A DNA stretch of 29,593 nt from Lentisphaeraceae bacterium (lineage in GTDB: Bacteria > Verrucomicrobiota > Kiritimatiellia > RFP12 > DVOR01), in the NCBI GenBank assembly GCA_004555175.1, contig SFJE01000026.1, positions 1 to 29,593 on the forward strand. The letters are read 5' to 3'. Position 1 is the first letter of the stretch. Every line of letters starts with the position of its first letter. The position numbers and the translations under genes are program-made. Positions 1-8,262 of this stretch are shown in pieces. Under the pieces are notes generated by a model. That model ran no database searches, had not been told where the DNA came from, and saw only the letters and a list, made by a program, of their open reading frames with translations.

Positions 1-321
1 CTCGGCGAGGACGGTGATGTCGACATTGACCACCTGCCAGCCCTTCGAGCGGAGGCGCTCGACGACCGCGCGCAGGAGTTCAATGCTGTCGGCGCCCTCC
101 CAGCGGGGGTCGGTGTCGGGGAAGTGCTGGCCGATGTCGCCATCGGCAATGGCGCCGAGGAGGGCATCCATCAGCGCGTGGGTGAGGACATCGGCATCGG
201 AGTGGCCGAGGAGGCCGACGGGGTGGGGGATCTCAATGCCGCCGAGGATGAGTTTGCGGCCCTCGACGAGGCGGTGGGTGTCGAAGCCGATGCCGGTGCG
301 GGGAAGGGCGGGAAGGGACAT
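1..321 (-). CDS. ispF: 2-C-methyl-D-erythritol 2,4-cyclodiphosphate synthase, 3' end cut by window edge
   Basis: Cytoplasmic enzyme of the non-mevalonate isoprenoid pathway. It cyclises CDP-methylerythritol 2-phosphate to methylerythritol 2,4-cyclodiphosphate with release of CMP. The first 107 residues are visible, of about 160 usual for the family. They show the metal-binding DxH signature near the N-terminus (GIGFDTHRL), the conserved GHSDADVLTHALMDALLGA block and the following GDIGQHFPDTDP block, in the expected order. The ATG at 321 is preceded by AGGAG six bases upstream, and that AGGAG overlaps the stop codon of the esterase gene before it. It is the last visible gene of a minus-strand cluster, probably translationally coupled to the esterase. 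The C-terminal part lies beyond base 1, so I cannot exclude an IspDF-type fusion on that side, although the N-terminus is a normal stand-alone IspF start. Confidence 0.95.
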   Translation of the reverse strand, partial: MSLPALPRTGIGFDTHRLVEGRKLILGGIEIPHPVGLLGHSDADVLTHALMDALLGAIADGDIGQHFPDTDPRWEGADSIELLRAVVERLRSKGWQVVNVDITVLAE

Positions 322-330
322 AGGGAGCTC

Positions 331-1281
331 CTAGTGTAGCAGTTTGAGAACAAGGTCGATGAAGTCAGCCGAGCGCGCCAGGGCGGCCTCGCGGGCTTGG
401 GGCTGGCCGGGAACGGTGATGAAGAGGTGGACCGAGCCGGGGATGAGGGTGTAGGTGATGGGCGAGGCAATGGCGCGGTGGGCGGTGAAGAAGGCGCGGC
501 CTTGGTCGGTGAGGATGTCGCACTCGGCGGCGATGAGGAGGGTTGGGGGCAGGCGGTGATCGATGGGGCAGCGGCCGGGGGAGAGCTCGGGGTTGGTGCG
601 GCGCTCGGCCTCGGGGGCGTAGGCTTCGTTGAAGGCCTCCATCAGCCCGGCATCGAGCCCGTAGCCCTGGCCGTAGCGTTGCCAGCTGGGTGAGCCATCG
701 GCCGTGGCGTCCACCACCGGATAGTAGAGGAGCAGGGCGTCGAGCGGCGCGCGGCGGTTGAGGGCGAGGGCGAGGTTGCCGCCCGAGGAGTCGCCGGCGG
801 CGAACCAACGGCCGGGGAAGCGGGGCTGGAGGGCGGCGAGGAGGGCTTGGCAATCATCGAGCGCGGCGGGGTAGGGGTGCTCGGGGGCGAGGCGATACTC
901 GGCGGAGATGACGCGCAGTGTGGCGCGGCGGGCGAGCGCGGCGCAGAAGGCATCGCAGGAATCCCGGCTGCCGATGGTCCAACCGCCGCCGTGGAGGTAG
1001 AGGAGCGTGGCGCGGGCGGGGGCGGCTTCGGGCTCGTAGAGGCGGAAGGGGACGCCAGCGGCCTGGTCATTCTCAATGCGCAGGCCACCCCCCGAGGGGG
1101 TGGGCTTGGCGGCCTTGAGGCGTTCGGCACGGATGGCTTCGAGGGGGGCGAGGTTGCCGGCGGAGGCTTGGCGGATGGCGGCTTCCTGCCGGGCTTGGAG
1201 GCCGGGAGGCATTGCTTGGAGGAAGTCTGCCGCTTCGGGGGAGGGTAGAGCGAGGGCGGCGGCAAGGAGGAGCGGGAGCAT
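331..1281 (-). CDS. Exported alpha/beta-hydrolase, hormone-sensitive-lipase-like (family IV) esterase
   Basis: Predicted ester hydrolase of 316 residues. A short hydrophobic N-terminus (residues 1-18, ending near PEA-A) looks like a signal peptide. The oxyanion-hole motif HGGG is at 97-100, followed by a WTIGSRDS stretch. The nucleophile elbow GDSSGG is at 163-168, with Ser165 as nucleophile. Asp255 (in CDILTDQG) and His285 (in GSVHLF) complete the triad. Length and motif order match the family IV/HSL group. A longer reading frame begins at 1416, but its first 45 residues overlap the polA 3' end and have Ser/Pro-rich shadow composition, so I chose the ATG at 1281, seven bases past the polA stop. 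The upstream ribosome site is weak (AAGG), which fits coupling to polA translation. The substrate is unknown; a short acyl ester or acetylated sugar is only a guess. Confidence 0.88.
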   Translation of the reverse strand: MLPLLLAAALALPSPEAADFLQAMPPGLQARQEAAIRQASAGNLAPLEAIRAERLKAAKPTPSGGGLRIENDQAAGVPFRLYEPEAAPARATLLYLHGGGWTIGSRDSCDAFCAALARRATLRVISAEYRLAPEHPYPAALDDCQALLAALQPRFPGRWFAAGDSSGGNLALALNRRAPLDALLLYYPVVDATADGSPSWQRYGQGYGLDAGLMEAFNEAYAPEAERRTNPELSPGRCPIDHRLPPTLLIAAECDILTDQGRAFFTAHRAIASPITYTLIPGSVHLFITVPGQPQAREAALARSADFIDLVLKLLH

Positions 1282-1288
1282 AGGCGCC

Positions 1289-4006
1289 TTAGTGGGCCGA
1301 GAGCCAGTCTTGGGCCAGGCCGATGGAGACTTGGAGGGGGACGGGGAGGGAGATGACGCGCTCCATCGCCTGCTGGATGAGGGGGCGGACGGTCTCGACT
1401 TCGGCGTCCGGGACATCGAAGAGAAGTTCGTCGTGGATCTGGAGGGTCATGCGGGTTTGGAGGCCGCGCTCGCGGAGTTCGCGATCGATGCGGACCATGG
1501 CGAACTTGATGATGTCGGCGGCGGTGCCTTGGATGGGCATATTGATGGCGATGCGCTCGGCGGCGTTGCGGGTGGTGAGGTTGCGGGAGGTGATTTCGGG
1601 GATGTCGCGGCGGCGGCCGAAGAGGGTCTGGGCGTAGCCGCGCTCACGCGCCTCGGCCACGGTGCGCTCCATATAGGCCTTGACGGCGGGGTAGTGGCCA
1701 AAGTAGGTGTCGATGAGCTCCTGGGCCTCCTTGCGCGGGATGCGTAGGCGCGAGGCCAGGCCGAAGGAGGAGATGCCATAGATGATGCCGAAGTTGACCA
1801 TCTTGCAGTGGCTGCGCTGGCGGGCGGTGACGGCTTCGAGCGGGATGCCATAGACGGCCGAGGCGGTCTGCGCGTGGATGTCCTCGCCGCGCAGGAAGGC
1901 GCCAACCAGCTGCTCGTCGCCGGACATGGCGGCCATCAGGCGGAGCTCGACTTGGGAGTAGTCGGCCGAGAGGAGTTGCCAGCCCGGACCGCGGGCGACG
2001 AAGGCGGCGCGGATGCGCTGGCCGCGGTCGGTGCGCACGGGGATGTTCTGGAGGTTGGGGTCGGAGGAGGAGAGGCGCCCGGTGTCGGTGAAGGCCTGGT
2101 TGAAGGTGGTGTGGATGCGGCCGTCGGCGGGGCTGATGTGCTCGGGGAGGCGGTCGACATAGGTGTTTTTGAGCTTTACGCAGGCGCGCCAATCGAGGAA
2201 GAGGTCGATGATGGGGTGGCGGTCGCGGATTTTGAGGAGGAGCTCTTCGTTGGTGGGATACTGGCCGCGGGCGGTGCGCTTGACGGTGGGGTCGAGCGCC
2301 AGTTCGCCAAAGAGGAACTCGCCCATCTGCTTGGGGCTGGCGAGGTTGATGCCTGCGCCGGTGAAGCTGCGTAGCTCGAGCTCCAGGCGGACAATCTCGC
2401 CCTCGAGTTCGTTGCGGAAGCGGCGGAGGGCGGCCGGGTCGAGCCGGACGCCGCGCTGCTCCATCTCAAAGAGCACCTCACTCAGGGGCTCCTCGCATTC
2501 CGTGAGGAGCGTGCCTTGGCCGCGCGCTTCCACCTGCGGCCGCAGCGCGGCATCGAGGCGGAAGGTGGCGTCGGCCCGCTCGCAGAGCGCGGCCTCGGTG
2601 GCGGAACCTTGGGCCATTGGTATGAGCGGCTGAGCGAGCTTCTCGGCGGCCACGTGGGCGAGCTCATGCCGGTCGGTGGCCTCAAGCAGGTAGTGCTCGA
2701 GGAGCGTGTCGTGGAGCGGCCCGGCTAGCTTGAGCCCGGCGTGAGCGAGGAGGGTGCGTAGGGTCTTGGCATCGTGGACCACCTTGGGGCGGGCGGGATC
2801 TTCCAAGAGCGCGCGCAGGGGCTCGAGGCACGCGGGGTGCTCCTCGGGGGCGGGCGGCAGGGGCAGGTAGGTGGCTGCACCCGCCTTGGCGCAGAGGGCC
2901 AGGGCGGTCAGGTGGCCGGTGCGGGGCGTGTCGCCAGTATAGTCGAAGGCAATGGCAATGGACCCGCTCTCGCCGGCTTGCTGAAGCAGGGCACGCCACG
3001 CGTCGTCCCCGGTGGCGGTGGCATAGGCGGCCGCTTCGCCGAGGGTGGCGGCCTTGGCGACCGGCGCTTGGGGCTCGGAGGCGAGGGCTTCGTAGCCGAC
3101 CATCTGGCGCTGGGCGGCGGTGATGGCGATGCCCAGGCGGTTGGCCACCTGATTGAGTTCATACTTGCGCAGCACCTGGCCCAGACGTTGGGCGTCGCGC
3201 GGCGGCACGGCCAGCTCCTCCCAGGTCACCTCCAGGGGCACATGGCGCTCGATGGTGACCAGGCGCTTGCTCAGGCGGGCCATCTCGGCATTGGCGCGGA
3301 TGGTCTCGCCCAGCTTGCGGGGGATCTCGGCGGCGTGGTCGAGCAGGTTCTCCACCGAGCCATATTCCTGAATGAGGCGCGTAGCGGTCTTGGTGCCCAC
3401 GCCCGGGATGCCGGGCACGTTGTCGCTGACATCGCCGGCCAGGGCGAGGTAGTCGATGAGCTGGGCGGGGAAGGCGATGTGCCACTGCGCGCAGACCTCC
3501 TCGGCCGAGAGGGGGGCTTGCTCGCCGGGGCGGTAGATGCTCACATGCTCGCCGGCGAGCTGGCCCAGGTCCTTATCGGGCGAGGCGATGGTGACCTCGA
3601 AGCCCGCCTTGGCCGCGCGCTCAGCGAGGGTGCCCAGGATGTCATCGGCCTCGTAGCCATCGACGTGCAGGGTCTTGATGCCCCAGGCTTCGGCGAGCTC
3701 CTGGGCTTGGCCGATGGCCGCGGCAATATCCTCGGGCATCTTTTCGCGCTGGGCCTTGTAGGGGGGATAGAGGGCGTGGCGGAAGGTGGGGGTGGCGCTC
3801 TCCATGGCAATGGCCAGGTGGGAGGGCTTGAAGGTCCGCAGAATCTGGTCGAGGGTGGTGGCGAAGAGCGAGAGCGAGGAGGTGTTGATGCCCGTGGCCG
3901 TCCGCCGCGGCTTGTTGAGGAAGACGAAGTAGCCGCGATAGAGAATCGGCATGAGGTCGATGAGGAAGAGGCGCTTGGGCTCGACGTCGAAGGTCGGGGT
4001 GTCCAT
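1289..4006 (-). CDS. polA: DNA polymerase I, with 5' nuclease domain and apparently inactive proofreading domain
   Basis: Repair and Okazaki-fragment polymerase of 905 residues, full length for the family. The 5' nuclease domain (about 10-300) has YEADDILGTL at 118-127, SPDKDLGQL at 142-150 and GDVSDNVPGIPGVGTKTA at 191-208. The polymerase domain has motif A (ADYSQVELRL, Asp682), motif B (K735...FGIIYG, Phe739 and Tyr743) and motif C (HDE 858-860). The middle domain keeps the fold (FDYTGD at 354-359, HDTLLE at 432-437). It lacks the acidic pair of E. coli Klenow: the DxE glutamate is Thr357, and the position matching Asp501 is Arg477. By family knowledge such an enzyme should not proofread, as in Taq. 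The gene sits between a small membrane-protein gene and the esterase gene. No strong ribosome site is visible before the ATG. Confidence 0.97.
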   Translation of the reverse strand: MDTPTFDVEPKRLFLIDLMPILYRGYFVFLNKPRRTATGINTSSLSLFATTLDQILRTFKPSHLAIAMESATPTFRHALYPPYKAQREKMPEDIAAAIGQAQELAEAWGIKTLHVDGYEADDILGTLAERAAKAGFEVTIASPDKDLGQLAGEHVSIYRPGEQAPLSAEEVCAQWHIAFPAQLIDYLALAGDVSDNVPGIPGVGTKTATRLIQEYGSVENLLDHAAEIPRKLGETIRANAEMARLSKRLVTIERHVPLEVTWEELAVPPRDAQRLGQVLRKYELNQVANRLGIAITAAQRQMVGYEALASEPQAPVAKAATLGEAAAYATATGDDAWRALLQQAGESGSIAIAFDYTGDTPRTGHLTALALCAKAGAATYLPLPPAPEEHPACLEPLRALLEDPARPKVVHDAKTLRTLLAHAGLKLAGPLHDTLLEHYLLEATDRHELAHVAAEKLAQPLIPMAQGSATEAALCERADATFRLDAALRPQVEARGQGTLLTECEEPLSEVLFEMEQRGVRLDPAALRRFRNELEGEIVRLELELRSFTGAGINLASPKQMGEFLFGELALDPTVKRTARGQYPTNEELLLKIRDRHPIIDLFLDWRACVKLKNTYVDRLPEHISPADGRIHTTFNQAFTDTGRLSSSDPNLQNIPVRTDRGQRIRAAFVARGPGWQLLSADYSQVELRLMAAMSGDEQLVGAFLRGEDIHAQTASAVYGIPLEAVTARQRSHCKMVNFGIIYGISSFGLASRLRIPRKEAQELIDTYFGHYPAVKAYMERTVAEARERGYAQTLFGRRRDIPEITSRNLTTRNAAERIAINMPIQGTAADIIKFAMVRIDRELRERGLQTRMTLQIHDELLFDVPDAEVETVRPLIQQAMERVISLPVPLQVSIGLAQDWLSAH

Positions 4007-4021
4007 GGGGCAAGGTCCGGG

Positions 4022-4408
4022 TTAGGGGTGAAGGGCGCGCCAACGCTCGGCCAGGTCGCGCCAGGGGGTGGTGAGCAGCGCCTCGGGGCGGGGCTCACGC
4101 GGGGAGAAGAGCGCCAGCAGACGCGCCAGCTCCAGGTCGTCATAGATGCTGTGTTCGGGGTAGAGCGTGAGGTAGAGCGCCATCGGCGTGGCCTCCGGCG
4201 GCAGGGCGCGCACCCACGCTTCGGGCAGACGGAAGGCCTCGGCCACCGCCGCTAGGAAGGGGGCCTCCTCGGCCGACCACCCGGCGTGGGGCGTTCGGCC
4301 ATAGGCCTTGAGGAAGCGCCGCCGCTGGGCTCCGCGTGCGAGGGCCGCAATTACCAGCGCGCTCACGGCCAGGAGCACCGCGCCCACAATCCAACGCATC
4401 CAGCTCAT
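4022..4408 (-). CDS. Small hypothetical protein with one N-terminal membrane segment
   Basis: Unrecognised protein of 128 residues. Residues 6-24 (IVGAVLLAVSALVIAALAR) form a single hydrophobic segment, followed by a basic stretch (RRRF), so the soluble remainder probably faces the cytoplasm. The rest is rich in Ala, Leu, Pro and Glu, with no catalytic motif I can see. Its ATG overlaps the stop of the zinc-ribbon gene upstream in an ATGA arrangement (4405-4408), and polA starts 15 bases after its own stop, so it is almost certainly co-transcribed and translationally coupled. The operon position is the only functional hint; nothing shows a link to DNA replication. Confidence 0.7.
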   Translation of the reverse strand: MSWMRWIVGAVLLAVSALVIAALARGAQRRRFLKAYGRTPHAGWSAEEAPFLAAVAEAFRLPEAWVRALPPEATPMALYLTLYPEHSIYDDLELARLLALFSPREPRPEALLTTPWRDLAERWRALHP

Positions 4409-4932
4409 CGTGCGCCCGCTCCGCCTAGAAGTTCCAAGATCCGCGCCTGCACCGCCGGCAAATCCTCGGGGGCGAGCGCGGGGTCGACAATCGCCAGCAG
4501 GTCCCCCGAGGCGCGCTCTTCGTAGAGCCGCACCTTCTCGCCCTGCTCGTTGCGCGTTACGCTCCGCTCGATGAGTTGCTTTCCGCGCTCAAGCAAAATG
4601 GCCAGCACATAGATGACGGCGCGATCTTCGGGGGCATTCCCGGCCAGCAGTACACGCAGCAGGTGCCCGGCGGTCTCCTTGGGCACGGCTTCGACCTCGG
4701 CCTTGGCGTGCGGCGGGCGCTTGGGCACGCGCCAACTCCACACCCCGCTCAACCCCTTCAGCGCGGTCGGATTGAGTGCGGCGAAGCAGTCCGGGCAGAG
4801 GTCGCGCCGCGCAAAGCCCTCCTCGCTGCCGCTCTCCAGGATGGAGTGGCCAGAGTCGCCGGGCGCGAAGGCCGCGCCACAGGCAGCGCACACGTTGGCG
4901 CGGGGCTTGATATTCCAGGCTCCAGCGGCCAT
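4405..4932 (-). CDS. Hypothetical protein with N-terminal zinc ribbon
   Basis: Protein of 175 residues that I do not recognise beyond its metal site. A CxxC pair in VCAACGAAF (Cys15, Cys18) and a second in LCPDCFAAL about 27 residues later form a typical four-cysteine zinc ribbon. A Trp-rich turn follows (LSGVWSWRVPKRPP), then a helical, acidic C-terminal half that includes AIVDPALAPEDLPAVQARILELLGG split over two predicted helices. The ATG at 4932 follows directly on the stop codon of the AsmA-like gene (4933-4935) with no spacer, and its own stop overlaps the next start by four bases. The zinc site suggests nucleic-acid or protein binding, but no role can be assigned. The gene is well supported by its frame, coupling and conserved-looking cysteine spacing. 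Confidence 0.75.
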   Translation of the reverse strand: MAAGAWNIKPRANVCAACGAAFAPGDSGHSILESGSEEGFARRDLCPDCFAALNPTALKGLSGVWSWRVPKRPPHAKAEVEAVPKETAGHLLRVLLAGNAPEDRAVIYVLAILLERGKQLIERSVTRNEQGEKVRLYEERASGDLLAIVDPALAPEDLPAVQARILELLGGAGAR

Positions 4933-7900
4933 CTACTTGCGCTCCCGCTTCTTGAAGAGCCCCTCCAGGGCCTTGTTCAGGGCATCCCCGGCCGACTCTG
5001 CCCCGGAGCCGATGGCATTGAGTGCCTCGCCAGCCACATCGCCGGCGGCTCCGCCCACTTCCAAACCGGCCTCACCCGTCTTCTGCAACGCCTTTTCCAG
5101 ACGCTGACTCACCTTCTGCGTGGCGCGCGAGAGGGCGTTTTCCTTGAGGAAGTTGAGGATGGGGCCGGTCTCCACTTGGGGCCGATCGATGGTGCCGGTG
5201 ATGGGCAGGGAGAGCGTCTGCCCCACGGGGAGCTTCTTGGAGAGGCGCGAGCCCAAGAGCTGCTCGGTCAGCGGCATCGAAAGGGTGTAGTTGAGTTCGC
5301 GCGTGAGGAGGTTGCTCGAGCCCGCGCAGCGGAGTTTGACCCCGGAGACGCGCAGACTGATTTCATCGCAGGTCAACTGGCCACCGCTGATGGCCACGCC
5401 AAAGTTTTGGTCGGGCAAGGTGAGCATTCGGTCGCGCACCTGCAGCAGGGTGAGGACTGAGCCCAACGTGCCATTGGGCTTAACTGCTACGCCATGCGTC
5501 AAGAAGACCATCTTCGCCTCCAAGGCCGCCAGGGGCGTGGTTTCGCCCCCCAATGGCAGGCGCAGCGCCTCCGCGCGAAGGCTCATCGACCCCTGCGGAT
5601 CGGCCGATCCCGGCAGGACAGGGCTCACGGCGCGCAGCGCCACATCGAGCAACTCGGATGTCACCTGCACCTGGTCGAGCACGCGGCTGCCTTCGGGCAG
5701 GGTGAGGACATAGGGCGTGGCCGAGAAGTTGACTTGCGGGCAGAGGGTGAGCTTTCCGCCATTGACCTGCCAGGTGCCGTCCATTGCCGCTACGCCCTCG
5801 GCGAGGGTGAAGGAGGCGCTGCCACCGGGGATGTCGAGCCCGGGGCAGGTGATCTTGTCGAAGCGCAGCTCGGCTTGGGCGCGCCCCTCGTTGAGGAGGC
5901 CCGGGGCGCCCCCGATGAGCGGCGCGCGGAAGGTGAAGGGCGTGGTGTGGCGGCCGCTGACGGCCAAGCCCAGCTCGCGATAGGGCGCGCAGAAGGGTAA
6001 CGCCCAGAGGGCGGCAAAGTCGGGCGTCAGGGTGCCCTCAAGCGTTAGGAGCTGCTCGGCGGGGGCGTAGGTGCCGCGCGCAGTGAGCGAGAGGAGCGCT
6101 TGGTCGAGCGTCAGCTGCTCCAAGGTGAGCGTCTCGCCCAGCGTGGCGGCGGCCGAGAGGGTGAAGGGGAGCGCAAGGGTCGGTTGGTTGGGGAGTGTGA
6201 GGGCGAAGTCCGCCGAACGCGCCTGAGCCTCCAGGCGCTGCTCGGGCGAGGTTTTGAGGGTATAGGCCAAGTTCCCTTGCGCGGCTAGCGGCGTTTCGCC
6301 CTTCCCCCACTTGCGCCAGGCGAGGAGGCGGCTCGGCTTAAAGGTGCCCGAGAGCGCAGATGTTGGGAAGCGTTGCCCAGGAGCGAGCGAGGCCTGCCCC
6401 TCGGCCGTCAAGCAGGGGGTGGTGAGGGTGAGCGCCTCGGCTGAGAGCGCGCCCGCCGTGTAAGCAAGGGTGGCCTCCAGACGCGCCAACTCGGCTTCGT
6501 TCACCTGCCAGGCGGCCGAGGTGAAGGTGGCATTACGCACGGCGGCAATCACCTTCGCGCGCAACGCTTCCAGGCTACCTGCCGCGGTGGCATTGAGGCG
6601 CAGTTCGCCGCCGGCCGACTGCCCCTCGGGCAGGGACGGCGCAAAGCGTAGCGCCTGGGTGAGGTCGGCTTCGAGCGTGAGCGCGGCACTGCGGAAGGCG
6701 CGCTGCGCGAGGTCGGGTGCTTCCACCTTGATCTGGGCTTTGAGGAGGTCGGCGGTGCCGACCGGGGCCAGCGGCCGCCGGAGGGCTAGCTGCGCTTCCA
6801 CCAGCTCGCGCTTGCCTGAGAGCGCTGCGGTGAGGGTGAGCGGCTCGGCCAGCGGCACCTCGCCCACAAAGGGGCGCGCCGCCGCCAAGAGCTCCGTGCT
6901 CTCGGCTTGCAGGTTGAAGGTGCCGGCCTCTAACGAGCCGTGACCGCTTGCCGAGAGCCCCGGGAACTTGAGGGTAAAGGCCTCCACCTCGCTTGTGAGT
7001 GGCTCATCCGGCACCACCCGCGCCGACAACACCACCTCTGGCGCCAGTGCCAGCGGTTGACCGGCCACCTGCGCGCGGAGCCCCGGGGTGCTCGCCGCCA
7101 GGCTCACCGCGAGGGACTTCTGCGTGGCATCGGGGAGGAGCGAGCCCTGCGCCTCCAACGTGCCGCCTGTAATCGCATACCCCTCGGGCAGCGCCAAGCT
7201 CACGCCAAAGGCCGTCGCCACCTGTTGCGCCTGCGCCCACAGCGCGCAGAGATCCGCCCGCAACTTCACCCGTGCCTCTGGCCAGGGCCCTGCCGCGTGC
7301 CCAATCGCCTGCGCGGCCACCTCGCCCCACGGCGCAGAGAGCGAAAGGGTGAGATCGTGCAAGGCGCGTTGCGGCGCGGACAAAATCTCGGCCGGCGGCC
7401 GGCTCACCGCCCGGAGCACCGTCTGCGCGCCCAAGGCCTTACCCGAGAAGTCGAGCGTCACCGGCGCAGTCTCTTCGGGCCAATTGGCCGTGAGCGTGCC
7501 GGCTTCCAAGAGCGGCTCGGCCAGGGGCGCATAGAGCACCTTCGCTGCCCGCACGGTCACCCGGGCCGAGAGGTGCATAACCGGCAGAGAAAGGGGTTCC
7601 TTCGCCGCCGGGGCACTGGGTGCGCTCGCCCCGGGAGGCGGCTCGGTAGACTTTGCCACCGGCGTAAGCGTCACCTCTGGCGCCTCAATCGCCACCTCCG
7701 CCTGAACCCGCCCAAAGGGCAACAGCCGCCAGAGGCTGTTGAGCTGCACCGCTTTGATCCGTGCCTCCACCCCCTGTTCCGGCGCGTGGTAGCAAATCCC
7801 CTCCACCTGCTGCGTCCCAAACCACGAAAGCCGCCATGAAGCCACCTCTACCCGCGCCGGTGAGAGCGCTTCATTCGCCTTCCTTAATATAAGGGAACGC

Positions 7901-8046
7901 GCCCACGCGCACGAGAGCACCCACGGCGCCACCGCCACCAAGAGCACGAGCACCCCAAGCACACCCAACGCGCTCATCGTCACGCGCAGCCCCCACCGCC
8001 GCGGTTTCCTTTCGCCCCGTGCATTGATCGGTTTCGTAAAGTCCAT
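4933..8046 (-). CDS. Large AsmA-like membrane-anchored envelope protein
   Basis: Protein of 1037 residues. A basic N-terminus (ERKPRRWGLR) precedes one membrane segment at about 24-46 (SALGVLGVLVLLVAVAPWVL). A very long periplasmic part follows, rich in repeated beta-strand-like stretches of the kind L-T-L-x-A and A-x-L-x-L. The region just after the anchor (ARVEVASWRLSWFG, then ARIKAVQLNSLWRLLPFG) and the C-terminal block (LNYTLSMPLTEQLLG, LPITGTIDRPQVETGP) resemble the AsmA/TamB/YhdP superfamily. Proteins of that group bridge inner and outer membranes and move phospholipids. The last 90 residues are Ala/Gly/Glu-rich and end in basic KKRERK. AGGAG lies about eight bases before the ATG. It is the first gene of the minus-strand cluster. 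Assignment rests on architecture rather than a single diagnostic motif. Confidence 0.75.
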   Translation of the reverse strand: MDFTKPINARGERKPRRWGLRVTMSALGVLGVLVLLVAVAPWVLSCAWARSLILRKANEALSPARVEVASWRLSWFGTQQVEGICYHAPEQGVEARIKAVQLNSLWRLLPFGRVQAEVAIEAPEVTLTPVAKSTEPPPGASAPSAPAAKEPLSLPVMHLSARVTVRAAKVLYAPLAEPLLEAGTLTANWPEETAPVTLDFSGKALGAQTVLRAVSRPPAEILSAPQRALHDLTLSLSAPWGEVAAQAIGHAAGPWPEARVKLRADLCALWAQAQQVATAFGVSLALPEGYAITGGTLEAQGSLLPDATQKSLAVSLAASTPGLRAQVAGQPLALAPEVVLSARVVPDEPLTSEVEAFTLKFPGLSASGHGSLEAGTFNLQAESTELLAAARPFVGEVPLAEPLTLTAALSGKRELVEAQLALRRPLAPVGTADLLKAQIKVEAPDLAQRAFRSAALTLEADLTQALRFAPSLPEGQSAGGELRLNATAAGSLEALRAKVIAAVRNATFTSAAWQVNEAELARLEATLAYTAGALSAEALTLTTPCLTAEGQASLAPGQRFPTSALSGTFKPSRLLAWRKWGKGETPLAAQGNLAYTLKTSPEQRLEAQARSADFALTLPNQPTLALPFTLSAAATLGETLTLEQLTLDQALLSLTARGTYAPAEQLLTLEGTLTPDFAALWALPFCAPYRELGLAVSGRHTTPFTFRAPLIGGAPGLLNEGRAQAELRFDKITCPGLDIPGGSASFTLAEGVAAMDGTWQVNGGKLTLCPQVNFSATPYVLTLPEGSRVLDQVQVTSELLDVALRAVSPVLPGSADPQGSMSLRAEALRLPLGGETTPLAALEAKMVFLTHGVAVKPNGTLGSVLTLLQVRDRMLTLPDQNFGVAISGGQLTCDEISLRVSGVKLRCAGSSNLLTRELNYTLSMPLTEQLLGSRLSKKLPVGQTLSLPITGTIDRPQVETGPILNFLKENALSRATQKVSQRLEKALQKTGEAGLEVGGAAGDVAGEALNAIGSGAESAGDALNKALEGLFKKRERK

Positions 8047-8069
8047 ACGCTTGCTCCTAATCTGCCCCT

Positions 8070-8078
8070 AGCATAGCA
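8070..8078 (-). promoter_or_regulatory. Probable extended -10 promoter for the AsmA-like to ispF cluster
   Basis: On the minus strand this reads TGCTATGCT, an extended -10, 24 bases before the ATG at 8046. No good -35 is visible at 16-18 bases. The same TGCTATRCT form occurs before the DUF3472 gene and cstA, which supports it. Confidence 0.42.
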
Positions 8079-8132
8079 TATTCCCCCGCTTACGCGCGAG
8101 AGCCCTCCGGCGTAACGCACGCCTCCGGGCTT

Positions 8133-8195
8133 ACCGGAATCTCCGGATAATCCGGTTTATCCGGAATCTCCGACTTATCCGGAATCTCCGGCGCG
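8133..8195. repeat. Nonamer tandem repeat, seven TCCGGANNN-type units
   Basis: Seven consecutive 9-base units: ACCGGAATC, TCCGGATAA, TCCGGTTTA, TCCGGAATC, TCCGACTTA, TCCGGAATC, TCCGGCGCG. It sits between two divergent promoters, upstream of the AsmA-like gene and of the EIIA-CBS gene. The same unit recurs at 23731-23796 and 24047-24119. Confidence 0.85.
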
Positions 8196-8207
8196 TTCTG
8201 CTGGCTT

Positions 8208-8236
8208 TTGCGTGCAAGTAGCGGTTGTGATATGAT
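8208..8236 (+). promoter_or_regulatory. Sigma-70-type promoter for the EIIA-CBS/ClC/nfo operon
   Basis: TTGCGT at 8208-8213, a 17-base spacer and TATGAT at 8231-8236, the latter preceded by TG in extended -10 position. Transcription would start near 8243. AGGGAG at 8249-8254 lies eight bases before the ATG at 8263. Confidence 0.65.
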
Positions 8237-8262
8237 ACGCGCAACCCAAGGGAGCAAAGCCT

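Noticed and set aside
1282..1416. N-terminal extension of the esterase into polA
   Set aside because: The 45 extra residues are a Ser/Pro-rich shadow of polA, and a signal peptide starts at the ATG at 1281.
2774..4255. Long plus-strand frame of 493 codons opposite polA
   Set aside because: It is Gly/Ala-rich shadow sequence opposite a clear polA; similar long frames lie opposite other GC-rich genes (16836-18611, 20350-22014, 22391-23602, 26047-27795, 27960-29408).
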